A stretch of DNA of 35,623 nucleotides from Candidatus Eiseniibacteriota bacterium (GTDB lineage: Bacteria > Eisenbacteria > RBG-16-71-46), in contig JANYBS010000157.1 of assembly GCA_025360715.1 (NCBI GenBank), forward strand, positions 1 to 35,623. Reading direction: 5' to 3'. A model generated the notes under the pieces. It was not told where the DNA came from. It did no database searches and was given only the letters and a program-made list of their open reading frames with translations. Of the stretch, positions 16,134 to 24,719 are shown piece after piece (positions within the stretch are counted from its first letter, which is position 1; each line of letters starts with the position of its first letter). Position numbers and translations under genes: made by a program.

Positions 16134-18950
16134 ATGCGCCATCTGTCAAGATCGCTTGCCGCCGCCGCGCTGATGCTGGGCGCGGTGCTCGCGCCCGCCG
16201 CATCGGCGCAGAGCTTTGGCAAGAACAAGGTCCACTACGAATCCTTGCAGTGGTCGGTGCTGCAGACGCCGCACGTGCGGCTGCACTACTACGCGCAGGA
16301 AGAGAGCTTGGCGCGCTCGCTTGCGGCCTTCGCCGAGAGCACGGCCGTGGAGTTCGACGGCCGCTTCCATGTGCACCCGCGCCACCGCGTTCCGGTGCTG
16401 CTGTATTCCACGCATCATCTCTTCCAGCAGACGAACGCCACTCCGGAGCAGCTGACCGAAGCGGTCGGCGGGCTCACCGAACTGATCAAAGGCCGTGTGC
16501 TGCTGCCCCACAATGGCTCATGGGCGCGCCTGCGCTGGGTCACGCGTCACGAGTTCACGCACGCGTACCAGTTGGAGAAGTTCGAGCAGGTCATGCACGC
16601 GCACCATCGACCGCCCACCTGGTTCCCGCCGCTGTGGTTCACCGAAGGGCTGGCTGAGCATTGCGGTACCACCTGGGATGCCGATGCCGAAGGGCTGCTA
16701 CGCGACATGGTGTGCTCACGCATGGCGTATCCGATGACGCGCAGTGAGCCCATCACCGGCTCGGTCGAGATGTACAAGGAAGGCCAGAACTTTCTCGACT
16801 GGCTGAGCGTCAAATACGGTGACGCGCGGATCTTCGACCTGCTTGAGAACACCTGGCGCGGCGACGACTTCGAGACCGTCTTCAAGATCACCTACGGTCG
16901 CGAGCTGCGCGATGTGGACGACGAGTGGTTCGAGTCCGTGCGCAAGCACTTCCTGCCCATGGTCGCCACGTGCGTACGGCCCCAGGAGGTGGCGCGGCCG
17001 TTCCGCCAGCCCAACCGCTTCAACCTGGGCGCGCGCGCGCTGCCCGCGAGCGCGGACACCGACACCACGATCCGCTTCTGCAACTTCGAAGCGGACGACG
17101 GCGCTCAGGACCTTGTGGTGAGCGAGCGTGGCCTGGGCGGCAAGCGCCACGAGCGCCGTCTGCTGCGCGGCGGCGGCTCGCCGGCGTTCGAGTCGTTCCA
17201 TCTCTTTCAGAACCGTCCCGGCGCATCGACGGATGGCCGCATCGTGGTCGCCTCCAAGCACGGCGGCCGCGACGCACTTTACGTGCTCGACGTGGCCACC
17301 GGTCGCATCGAGCGCGAGATGGCGTTCCCGGAGCTGGTCGCGATCCACGATCCGGTCTTCGAGCCCGGCGGTCACGCGGTCGTGATGGCGGCGCAGGACT
17401 ACGATGGCCAGAGCGACCTGTATCGTGTGAGCTGGGACGCGAAGGGGAAGCGCGGTTCCGACGTCGTGCTCCAACGCATCACGCATGATGACTACGATGA
17501 CGAGGAACCTGCCATCTCGCCCGACGGGCGCTATCTGGCCTTCGCCTCGGATCGCAGCGAGAGCGCCGGGCACTACGCGCTCTTTCGCCTGCCGCTCACG
17601 GGTGGCGCGATCGAGCAGGTGAGCTTCCCGGGCGCCGCCGACGACCGCCAGCCGGCTTACTCGCCCGACGGCCGATGGCTCGCGTTCCGCTCCACGCGCG
17701 GCGGCACGAGCGACCTGTACGTGCGCACCGCCGAGCCGTCGCACGAGGCGCGCCGGGTGACGCGCATGCTCGGGCCCGTGAGCGACCCCGACTGGGTGCG
17801 CAGCGGCCGCGGGCTCATCTTCACGGCGCAGGATCATGTGACGTTCCACACGTTCGCATTGCCATGCGTGCCAGAGTCGCTGCGCGTCGAGGTCGAGGCG
17901 TCGCCCGCGGAAGTGCCCGTATTGCCGACGGTCGCACACGCGGACCCGCCGCAGGATTACCAGCGCCGCTTGGGACTGGACCTGCTGCAGAACGGCGTCG
18001 TGTTCGATCCCGGCTTCGGCGGCGCTGGCGGCGGCGGACAGTTGGCCTTCAGCGACGTTCTGGGCAACGAGCAGTACTACCTTTCGTTCGCGAACGACTC
18101 CGAGAACTTCGGCGACTTCTGGGACGGCTGGGAGGGCGGCCTCACGTACATCAACCAGTCCCATCGCCTCAACTATGGGTTGGGCGTCTTCCGCCTGACG
18201 CGACTCTACGATCCTGATTTCGACGTGCTGCGCCGCGAGAAGCGCTTGGGGCTGCTCGGGCTCGTGAGCTATCCGTTCAACCACTTCGATCGCATCGAGG
18301 CGTCCGTGCAGATCCGCCACGCCACCGACCACCTGCTGCGCAGTGGCGAGGCGCCCACGGTGGACCTGGTGAGCAACTTCGTGAGCCTGGTGCACGACAA
18401 CTCGCGCTGGACGTGGGACGGTCCCATCGCCGGTGTGCGCTTGAACCTGACGACCGGCTTCACGCGCGACATGACGACCGGCCGCGCGGACTACGGCACC
18501 GTGCTGGGCGAGGCGCGCGTCTACCGCCGGCCGCTGCCGTTCGCCGTGCTGGCTTCGCGCGGCGTGGTCGAGAGTAGCCTGGGCCGTGATGCGCAGCGAT
18601 CGTTCATCGGCGGTCCCACGCGCCTGCGCGTGCCCGAACGCCGCGAGTTGGCGGGCCTGCAGACCATCACCTGGCAGGAGGAGCTGCGATTCCCGCTGCT
18701 GCAGGGCCTCGTGCTCGCGGTGCCCACGCCGTGGATGCTGCCGTCGCTCAACGGCGCGGTGTTCGCCGATGGCGCGTGGGCGTATGACCACGACGTGCAT
18801 GACCGCAAGGGCGTCGTGGGCTTCTCAGCGTACTTCGGCGGTGGCTTCTACCCCGCGTTGCGCTGGAACTGGACGTGGACGTCGAGCGATCTCAAGCGCT
18901 TCGACTCGCGCAAGCCGACGATGTTCTTCACGCTGGCGTACAACTACTGA
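16134..18950 (+). CDS. Secreted HEXXH peptidase-like protein with PD40 propeller and C-terminal outer-membrane beta-barrel-like region
   Basis: Signal peptide MRHLSRSLAAAALMLGAVLAPAASAQ; zinc motif HEFTHAYQ...WFTEGLAEH; PD40 blades (ISPDGRYLAFASDR; YSPDGRWLAFRSTRGG); aromatic-rich, alternating C-terminal region ending LAYNY. Confidence 0.85.
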   Translation: MRHLSRSLAAAALMLGAVLAPAASAQSFGKNKVHYESLQWSVLQTPHVRLHYYAQEESLARSLAAFAESTAVEFDGRFHVHPRHRVPVLLYSTHHLFQQTNATPEQLTEAVGGLTELIKGRVLLPHNGSWARLRWVTRHEFTHAYQLEKFEQVMHAHHRPPTWFPPLWFTEGLAEHCGTTWDADAEGLLRDMVCSRMAYPMTRSEPITGSVEMYKEGQNFLDWLSVKYGDARIFDLLENTWRGDDFETVFKITYGRELRDVDDEWFESVRKHFLPMVATCVRPQEVARPFRQPNRFNLGARALPASADTDTTIRFCNFEADDGAQDLVVSERGLGGKRHERRLLRGGGSPAFESFHLFQNRPGASTDGRIVVASKHGGRDALYVLDVATGRIEREMAFPELVAIHDPVFEPGGHAVVMAAQDYDGQSDLYRVSWDAKGKRGSDVVLQRITHDDYDDEEPAISPDGRYLAFASDRSESAGHYALFRLPLTGGAIEQVSFPGAADDRQPAYSPDGRWLAFRSTRGGTSDLYVRTAEPSHEARRVTRMLGPVSDPDWVRSGRGLIFTAQDHVTFHTFALPCVPESLRVEVEASPAEVPVLPTVAHADPPQDYQRRLGLDLLQNGVVFDPGFGGAGGGGQLAFSDVLGNEQYYLSFANDSENFGDFWDGWEGGLTYINQSHRLNYGLGVFRLTRLYDPDFDVLRREKRLGLLGLVSYPFNHFDRIEASVQIRHATDHLLRSGEAPTVDLVSNFVSLVHDNSRWTWDGPIAGVRLNLTTGFTRDMTTGRADYGTVLGEARVYRRPLPFAVLASRGVVESSLGRDAQRSFIGGPTRLRVPERRELAGLQTITWQEELRFPLLQGLVLAVPTPWMLPSLNGAVFADGAWAYDHDVHDRKGVVGFSAYFGGGFYPALRWNWTWTSSDLKRFDSRKPTMFFTLAYNY

Positions 18951-18974
18951 GCGTCGGCGCGGACTGGCGGGGCT

Positions 18975-20237
18975 TCACTTCCCGGGATCGAAGCGAATCT
19001 CGGAAGGGTCTCCCAAGCCCGTCACACGCTGCAGGATCGCACCCGTGGGCGAGAGCCGCACGACCGCGCGGTCGGTGCTGGCGACCACCCACGCTTCACC
19101 GGTGGTGCGGTCCACGGCGATGTCGCGCGCGCCGTGCAGGCCGCTCACGGTGAAGACCGCCGCGCGATTGCTCAGCCGCATCACGATCACGCGATCCCCC
19201 ACGGCGTCGGCGATCCAGACACGGTCGTGGTCGCGGTCGATCGTGATGCCGAGGGGGCCGCTGGCGACGAGCAGCGTGTCGAGCGCCTGGCCGTTGGCCG
19301 CGATGCGCGTGACGAGGCCGCGGTCGAGCGACGTGACCCATGCGATATGGCTCACGGAGTCCACCGCCACCCGCGACGGTGCCGAGAACGCAGTGGTCGA
19401 GAGCGGGCCGCCGTTCACATCGAAGTGCCGCACGCGGTTGCCGGCGTTCTCGCAGATCCACACGGAGCGGTCGCCGGGATCGAGCGCGATGCCGGTCGGG
19501 CCGTCGAGCAGTTCGATCGCACCCGGCGTGGCCGACGCGCCCGTTGGGTACAGATGGCGTACGCGGCCCGCTTGGCGGTCGGTGATCCAGACGCTCTCGT
19601 TGACGGCGTCGAGTGCCAGTTCGCGCGCGTCGCTGAAGCCGCTGAAGCGGTTCTTGGCCACGACCTGAGGATCGTAGAGGCCGACCTGACCGTCGTTGAG
19701 GTCGGTGTACCACACGTACTGCGACGCCTGGTCGTACGCCAGGCCGTTGGGAGCGCCCACGCCGATCGCCTGTGCGACGTCGCGGCCATCGGGCGAGAGC
19801 CGCAGCAGCGCGGGCCAGCCGGCGTCGCTCACCCAGATCCGCGCGTTGCCGGGCGTGGCCTCGTCAGACGCCGTGCGCGTGGCCGGCGCGCCGCCGATCA
19901 CGAAACTCAAGCGATACAGGTAGCGCTTGCCGTTGAGCACGCCGAAGTCCGAGAAGCGCGACGCGCTGGCGGGCAGCAGGCTGCCGATGGGGCGATACAC
20001 CGTGTCCGCGGGCGCGAGGCGCTCGAGCAGGAAGCCGTCGATGCCAAGCCCCGGCTCCGGGTCCCATTGCAGGCGCACGAGCCCGAAGTCAGCGATGGCG
20101 TTGAAGCCGGTCGGTCCGCCACCGGTGGCCGGGTTGGCGGGATCGAGCGGGTTCGCGCGGTCGCGACGGCTGCAACCGCCCAAGAGCGCCGCGAAGACGA
20201 GCGCCGCCAGCGCTAGAAGCGCAGTGACACGGCCCAT
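18975..20237 (-). CDS. Lipoprotein with NHL/SMP-30-like beta-propeller
   Basis: MGRVTALLALAALVFAALLGGCSRR lipobox; repeated GPTGIALDPGDRSVWICENAGNRVRHFD / GPLGITIDRDHDRVWIADAVGDRV blades. Confidence 0.82.
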   Translation of the reverse strand: MGRVTALLALAALVFAALLGGCSRRDRANPLDPANPATGGGPTGFNAIADFGLVRLQWDPEPGLGIDGFLLERLAPADTVYRPIGSLLPASASRFSDFGVLNGKRYLYRLSFVIGGAPATRTASDEATPGNARIWVSDAGWPALLRLSPDGRDVAQAIGVGAPNGLAYDQASQYVWYTDLNDGQVGLYDPQVVAKNRFSGFSDARELALDAVNESVWITDRQAGRVRHLYPTGASATPGAIELLDGPTGIALDPGDRSVWICENAGNRVRHFDVNGGPLSTTAFSAPSRVAVDSVSHIAWVTSLDRGLVTRIAANGQALDTLLVASGPLGITIDRDHDRVWIADAVGDRVIVMRLSNRAAVFTVSGLHGARDIAVDRTTGEAWVVASTDRAVVRLSPTGAILQRVTGLGDPSEIRFDPGK

Positions 20238-20659
20238 GCCGTGGGCTCCACTTGCAGGCTCACACGAGTGTGCGCCGGCTGGCGCACGAAACGCAGGTAG
20301 ACCGCGGTGGCCAGCAGCCCTTCGCCCGTCAGCAGCGATGTGCTTGCGAGACGGTCCATGCGCGTCGTGGCGCGGAAGCGCTCGTCGATGCGCGTGCGGT
20401 CGGCCTCGAAGAGGTAGCGGTGATAGCGGCGGTCCGCCTCGTCGCCCAATGGGAATGAGCCGGCGATGCACGCCGCGCCAAGGAGCGCAACGAGATAGGC
20501 GGCGCGATGGGGCTCGCGGATCTCGGCTTGGCGAGGGACCTGCTCGAAAGCAGAAACCGCCTGCGCGTGTGCGCAGGCGGCGTCGGTCATCAAGAAGGTC
20601 GCACAGGAACCTGCGGTCAGCAGGCTCGCGAGCAGTGTCGCGGCCGCGTGGTTCCGCAT
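20213..20659 (-). CDS. Small hypothetical exported/membrane protein
   Basis: 148 aa, N-terminal hydrophobic signal, internal TM (AAYLVALLGAACIAGSFPLG); its 3' end overlaps the start of the NHL lipoprotein gene. Confidence 0.6.
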   Translation of the reverse strand: MRNHAAATLLASLLTAGSCATFLMTDAACAHAQAVSAFEQVPRQAEIREPHRAAYLVALLGAACIAGSFPLGDEADRRYHRYLFEADRTRIDERFRATTRMDRLASTSLLTGEGLLATAVYLRFVRQPAHTRVSLQVEPTAWAVSLRF

Positions 20660-20673
20660 GGCGCGCCCGAAGA

Positions 20674-20931
20674 TCAGGCCGGCAGCTTGGCGACGAACTT
20701 CATGAGGCGGGACTTGTGACGGCTCGCCGTCTCGCGCTTGATGATGCCCTTGGCGGCGGTGCGATCGAGGATCGCGATCGTCGACTTGAGCACGGGCTCA
20801 CCGGTGGTCTTCGTCGTCGCGGTGCGAACGGCCTTTATGGCGTTGCGCATGCGGGTCGTGGCCGCGATGTTGCGGACACGGCTCTTGTTGTTCGTGATCA
20901 CCCGCTTGGCCGCGGACTTGTGATGCGGCAT
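20674..20931 (-). CDS. rpsT: 30S ribosomal protein S20
   Basis: MPHHKSAAKRVITNNKSRVRNIAATTRMRNAIKAVRTA...AKGIIKRETASRHKSRLMKFVAKLPA; AGGAGG SD on the minus strand. Confidence 0.95.
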   Translation of the reverse strand: MPHHKSAAKRVITNNKSRVRNIAATTRMRNAIKAVRTATTKTTGEPVLKSTIAILDRTAAKGIIKRETASRHKSRLMKFVAKLPA

Positions 20932-21054
20932 GGAATCCTCCTGAAGGGACAAGACAGCTCATGAAAAGCCGGGGGAAGGTAAGGCTGGGATGGGGGGGAT
21001 GTCAAGCGTCCGTGCCCGCTTCCCATGCGGCTGTGGCTGCGTCCGGACCCGTAT

Positions 21055-21084
21055 CCTGGGCGCCGGGCATCCGCGGCGCCCAGG
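21055..21084. other. Perfect 10-bp inverted repeat in the rpsT/uvrC divergent region
   Basis: CCTGGGCGCC-gggcatccgc-GGCGCCCAGG. Confidence 0.6.
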
Positions 21085-21169
21085 CCCGCGTTCTTGCGTT
21101 GTGGGCGTGCATGGCGGGGTAGTAATCTGCGTGTCTCGAGTACCCCCGCTCGTGTCCGTGGAGGCCTCC

Positions 21170-22984
21170 GTGGGCTCGCTGAGCGAAAAAATCGCGCATC
21201 TCCCGCTTGTTCCGGGGGTTTACCTGTTCAAGGACGCCCTTGGCGAGGTGCTCTATGTCGGCAAGGCCAGCAGCCTCGCCAGCCGGGTCCGGAGCTACCT
21301 CAAGCCGGATACCGAGCGCCCGCGCATGGCCGAGATGATGGAGCGCGCGGTGGACGTGGACACGATCCTCACCGACACCGAAGCCGAAGCGCTGTTGCTC
21401 GAGTCCACGCTGATCCGCCAGCACCGGCCGCACTTCAACGTGATGCTCAAGGACGATAAGAGCTTTCCGTTCGTGAAGCTGAGCATGGCGGACGAGTTCC
21501 CGCGGCTGTCGGTCACGCGCCGGGTGCGCGACGACGGCGCCCGCTACCTGGGCCCGTTCACCGACGTCAAGAACCTGCGCCGGACGCTTCGCGAACTGCG
21601 CCGCATCTTCCCGCTGCGCACGTGCCGAAACTTCGCGACCTACCAGAAGCAGGACCGGCCGTGCCTGTACTACCACATCAAGCGCTGCGCGGGGCCTTGT
21701 TACAGCCGTGCGCGTGTGGATCCCGCGCGGTACCGCGAGATGGCCGAGGGGCTCCTGCTGTTGCTGGCGGGGCGCAATGAAGAACTACTGGCGCAGCTGC
21801 GCGCCGAGATGGAGCGCGCGGCGCAGAGCCGCCACTACGAGACCGCCGCGCAGCGCCGCGACCAGATCCGGCTCATCGAGTACGCGCAGGTGCCGCAGAA
21901 GATGGTCACCAACGATCCGCGCGACACCGACATCGTGGGTATCGCGCGCGATGGCGCGCGCGCGGCGATCGCGGTGCTGTTCGTGCGTGGCGGCCGCGTG
22001 ATCGGCAAGGACGTGCGGATCGTGCAGCAGGCCGAAGGGATGGACGAGGCGGCCCTGCTCGAGACGTGGGTCTCGCAGCACGCGCTCGCGCGCACCGACC
22101 TGCCACGGCGGCTGCTCGTGACCGCGCTGCCGGAGTCGGCGCCGGTGCTGGTCGCCGCGCTCTCGGCGCGCGCCGGGCACACGGTCGAGATGTTCGCGCC
22201 GCTGCGGGGCCGCGGCCGACGCCTGCTCGAGGTGACCGAGAAGAACGCCGCTGCCGCGTTGGCCGAACAACGCATCGGCCGGCGCAAGCGCTTCTCGCCG
22301 GCGATCGCGGCTCTGCAGAAGGAACTCGGCCTGGCGAGCCCGCCGCATCGCATGATCTGCTTCGACATCTCGAACTTCGGCCCCGACCAGGCGGTCGCGG
22401 CGGTCGTGGCGTCGGAGGACGGCCAGCCGCGCAAGGGGCTTTATCGCCGCATGCGCATCCATCGCCCGGGTCCCGATGACTTCGCCATGATCGGCGAGGC
22501 GGTCGAGCGTTACTGGACGCGTGTGGAATCCGGCGAGCTCCCGCGCCCCGACCTAGTGGTGATCGACGGTGGGCAAGGGCAACTGGCGGCGGCGCGCGCG
22601 TCGCTCGACAAGGTGAGCACACGCGGCGTCGAGGCGATCGGACTGGCCAAGCGCGAAGAACTCATCGTGCGCGAGGGCCTGCCCGATCTGCGTCTTCCCC
22701 GGCGCTCGGCGGGCTTGCGCGCGCTGCAGCGCCTGCGCGACGAGGCGCACCGCTTCGGCCTGGAGTACCACCGCAAGCTGCGCGCCCGCGCGCGCATCGG
22801 CAGTGCGCTCGATGCGGTGCCCGGCGTAGGCCCCGCGCGGCGCGCGAAGCTGCTCAAGGCCTTCGGCTCGGTCGCAGCGCTGCGCGAAGCGAACGTGGAG
22901 CAGGTCGTCGAGCGCGCCCAGGTCCCCGCCGCACTCGCGCAGCGTGTACTCGAGCACCTCCAGAGCCAGGAAGGTGCCGCATGA
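21170..22984 (+). CDS. uvrC: Excinuclease ABC subunit C
   Basis: IAHLPLVPGVYLFKDALGEVLYVGKASSLASRVRSYL; YHIKRCAGPC; ICFDISNFGPDQAVAAVV; PDLVVIDGGQGQL; C-terminal HhH AVPGVGPARRAKLLKAFGS. Start chosen as the GTG after GGAGG. Confidence 0.95.
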   Translation: MGSLSEKIAHLPLVPGVYLFKDALGEVLYVGKASSLASRVRSYLKPDTERPRMAEMMERAVDVDTILTDTEAEALLLESTLIRQHRPHFNVMLKDDKSFPFVKLSMADEFPRLSVTRRVRDDGARYLGPFTDVKNLRRTLRELRRIFPLRTCRNFATYQKQDRPCLYYHIKRCAGPCYSRARVDPARYREMAEGLLLLLAGRNEELLAQLRAEMERAAQSRHYETAAQRRDQIRLIEYAQVPQKMVTNDPRDTDIVGIARDGARAAIAVLFVRGGRVIGKDVRIVQQAEGMDEAALLETWVSQHALARTDLPRRLLVTALPESAPVLVAALSARAGHTVEMFAPLRGRGRRLLEVTEKNAAAALAEQRIGRRKRFSPAIAALQKELGLASPPHRMICFDISNFGPDQAVAAVVASEDGQPRKGLYRRMRIHRPGPDDFAMIGEAVERYWTRVESGELPRPDLVVIDGGQGQLAAARASLDKVSTRGVEAIGLAKREELIVREGLPDLRLPRRSAGLRALQRLRDEAHRFGLEYHRKLRARARIGSALDAVPGVGPARRAKLLKAFGSVAALREANVEQVVERAQVPAALAQRVLEHLQSQEGAA

Positions 22985-23988
22985 GCCGGCCGCGCAAAGG
23001 CACGACCGGCGAAGGCACGTCAGAGGCCAAGGCCGAAAGGGATCAGGCCGGCGTGCCGGAGGCACCTGTGGGCGCGAAAGAACGCGTGCCGGAGGTACGC
23101 CTTCTGTTGGCCAAGGACTCGTGGCTCGACGAAGTGCAGAAGGGCCGGCGGTTGAGCCCGCGCACCGTCGACGCTTACCAGCGCGACCTGGCGGACTACA
23201 CGGCGTTCGCCGCCACCCATCGACTCGCCGACTGGATCGAGGCCACGCCGACTTTCGTCGATGGCTACTTCGCCTCGCTGCTGCGCCGCGGCCTCGCATC
23301 GGCCACGGTCGCGCGCCGCCGCTCCACGCTGCGCGGCTTCCATGCGTTCCTCGCGCGCGTGGGACATCGCAGCGATGATCCCCTTGCGCTCCTGCCCGCG
23401 CCGCGGCGCGAGCGCAAGCTGCCGCACGCGCTCACGCGGGACGATGTGGAACTGCTCCTGGCGCAGCCCCAGGGCGAGTCGCCCGTGGCGCTGCGCGACC
23501 GCGCGATGTTCGAACTGGCCTACGCCTGCGGCTTGCGCGTCTCCGAACTGGTGGGGCTCGAGCTCGCGCAGGTGGACATGAGCGGGAAGGTGCTCATGGT
23601 CACGGGCAAGGGCGACAAGCAGCGCGTGGTACCGTTCGGGCGGCCTGCTCAGCATGCGCTGCGCGAGTGGCTTGAGCGTGGACGCGAGTTGCTGGCCACC
23701 AGACAGCGTCATTCGCGGGTGTTCACCAACGCTCGAGGCGGGATGCTCAGCCGCATGGGATACTGGAAGATACTGCGCGGCCATGCGAGGCAGGCGCAGA
23801 TCGCTGCGCACGTGCACCCGCACGCGCTGCGGCATTCGTTCGCGACACACTTGCTGGAAGGCGGCGCCGACTTGCGTGTGGTCCAGGAGCTCCTGGGACA
23901 CGCCTCGGTGACGACGACAGCAATCTACACGCATCTGGACCGCAGTTATCTGCGCGAGGTGCACAAGCAGTTCCATCCACGTGGATGA
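22981..23988 (+). CDS. xerD: Tyrosine recombinase XerD
   Basis: ATG overlaps the uvrC stop; SPRTVDAYQRDLADYTAF, YACGLRVSELVGLEL, GKGDKQRVVPFG, HPHALRHSFATHLLEGGADLRVVQELLGHASVTTTAIYTHLD; about 40-aa N-terminal extension. Confidence 0.9.
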   Translation: MSRPRKGTTGEGTSEAKAERDQAGVPEAPVGAKERVPEVRLLLAKDSWLDEVQKGRRLSPRTVDAYQRDLADYTAFAATHRLADWIEATPTFVDGYFASLLRRGLASATVARRRSTLRGFHAFLARVGHRSDDPLALLPAPRRERKLPHALTRDDVELLLAQPQGESPVALRDRAMFELAYACGLRVSELVGLELAQVDMSGKVLMVTGKGDKQRVVPFGRPAQHALREWLERGRELLATRQRHSRVFTNARGGMLSRMGYWKILRGHARQAQIAAHVHPHALRHSFATHLLEGGADLRVVQELLGHASVTTTAIYTHLDRSYLREVHKQFHPRG

Positions 23989-24002
23989 GCCACGTGGATG
24001 AG
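23977..24002 (+). repeat. Perfect 13-bp tandem duplication across the xerD stop codon
   Basis: CCACGTGGATGAG twice (23977-23989, 23990-24002); the first copy contains the xerD TGA. Confidence 0.9.
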
Positions 24003-24074
24003 CAACATGGGCGAAATCAAGCTTCGCGGACATCGCCGCGGGGGACCACACGACCGGGGTCGTGGAGGAGACGC

Positions 24075-24719
24075 ATGACGAAGTCGCTGAGAGTGCTGTG
24101 CCTGACCGCGTTGCTGGGGATCACTTTCAATGCGTGCGCGCATGCAGCGAGCATCGTGCTGCCGCGCGCCGGCCAGGTCGGCATCGGTATCGATGGCCAG
24201 TATGGCTCCCTGCTCAAGAGCGGCGGCTTGGGCGACGAGTTCGGCGCCGGTCCCGGGCTTGCGGTGCGGCTGCGATATCGCATGCGCTATGAGCGGGCGA
24301 TCGGCCTGTCGTTCCAGACGCAGAACCTGGACTCGCGCGAGCACCTGCGGCCTTCACCGGCTGGCGCGTTCCTTGGCGGGGTACAAGCGCAGGACACCAC
24401 GAACACTCGCGACCACCTGGTACTGACCCTGGCCGGCTTCGACATCTTCCAGATGTTCGACACGCGTTCGAAGAGCACCAAGTGGGTCAGTGCCGGCATC
24501 GGCCTGGCGCAGGTCTCGTCGCGATTGAGCAACAAGGACGTGCAGTACCCGATCGCGGGCGATGGCATGTACCTGAGCGCCGGCGCGGGTCTGGAGAAAT
24601 TCTTCTACCGCAGCTGGGCGTACGACCTGAACACGCACTATCTGGCGGTCTTCCACGATGGCAAGCTCAACCACGACCTGCAGGCGTCCATCGGCATGAT
24701 CTTCTACGTGGCCTACTGA
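24075..24719 (+). CDS. Outer-membrane beta-barrel-like protein
   Basis: MTKSLRVLCLTALLGITFNACAHAA signal peptide; QVGIGIDGQYGSLL, GMYLSAGAGLEKFFYRSWAYDLNTHYLAVF, terminal strand SIGMIFYVAY; GGAGGAG SD. Confidence 0.75.
   Translation: MTKSLRVLCLTALLGITFNACAHAASIVLPRAGQVGIGIDGQYGSLLKSGGLGDEFGAGPGLAVRLRYRMRYERAIGLSFQTQNLDSREHLRPSPAGAFLGGVQAQDTTNTRDHLVLTLAGFDIFQMFDTRSKSTKWVSAGIGLAQVSSRLSNKDVQYPIAGDGMYLSAGAGLEKFFYRSWAYDLNTHYLAVFHDGKLNHDLQASIGMIFYVAY

Noticed and set aside
21094-21128. TTGCGT ... TAGTAAT as uvrC promoter
   Set aside because: Spacing is about 20 nt; not convincing as a sigma70 promoter.
11442-23988. The two tyrosine recombinases as phage or integrative-element integrases
   Set aside because: Both overlap housekeeping genes (topA, uvrC), have XerC/XerD-type motifs, and no att duplications, phage genes or tRNA targets are nearby.
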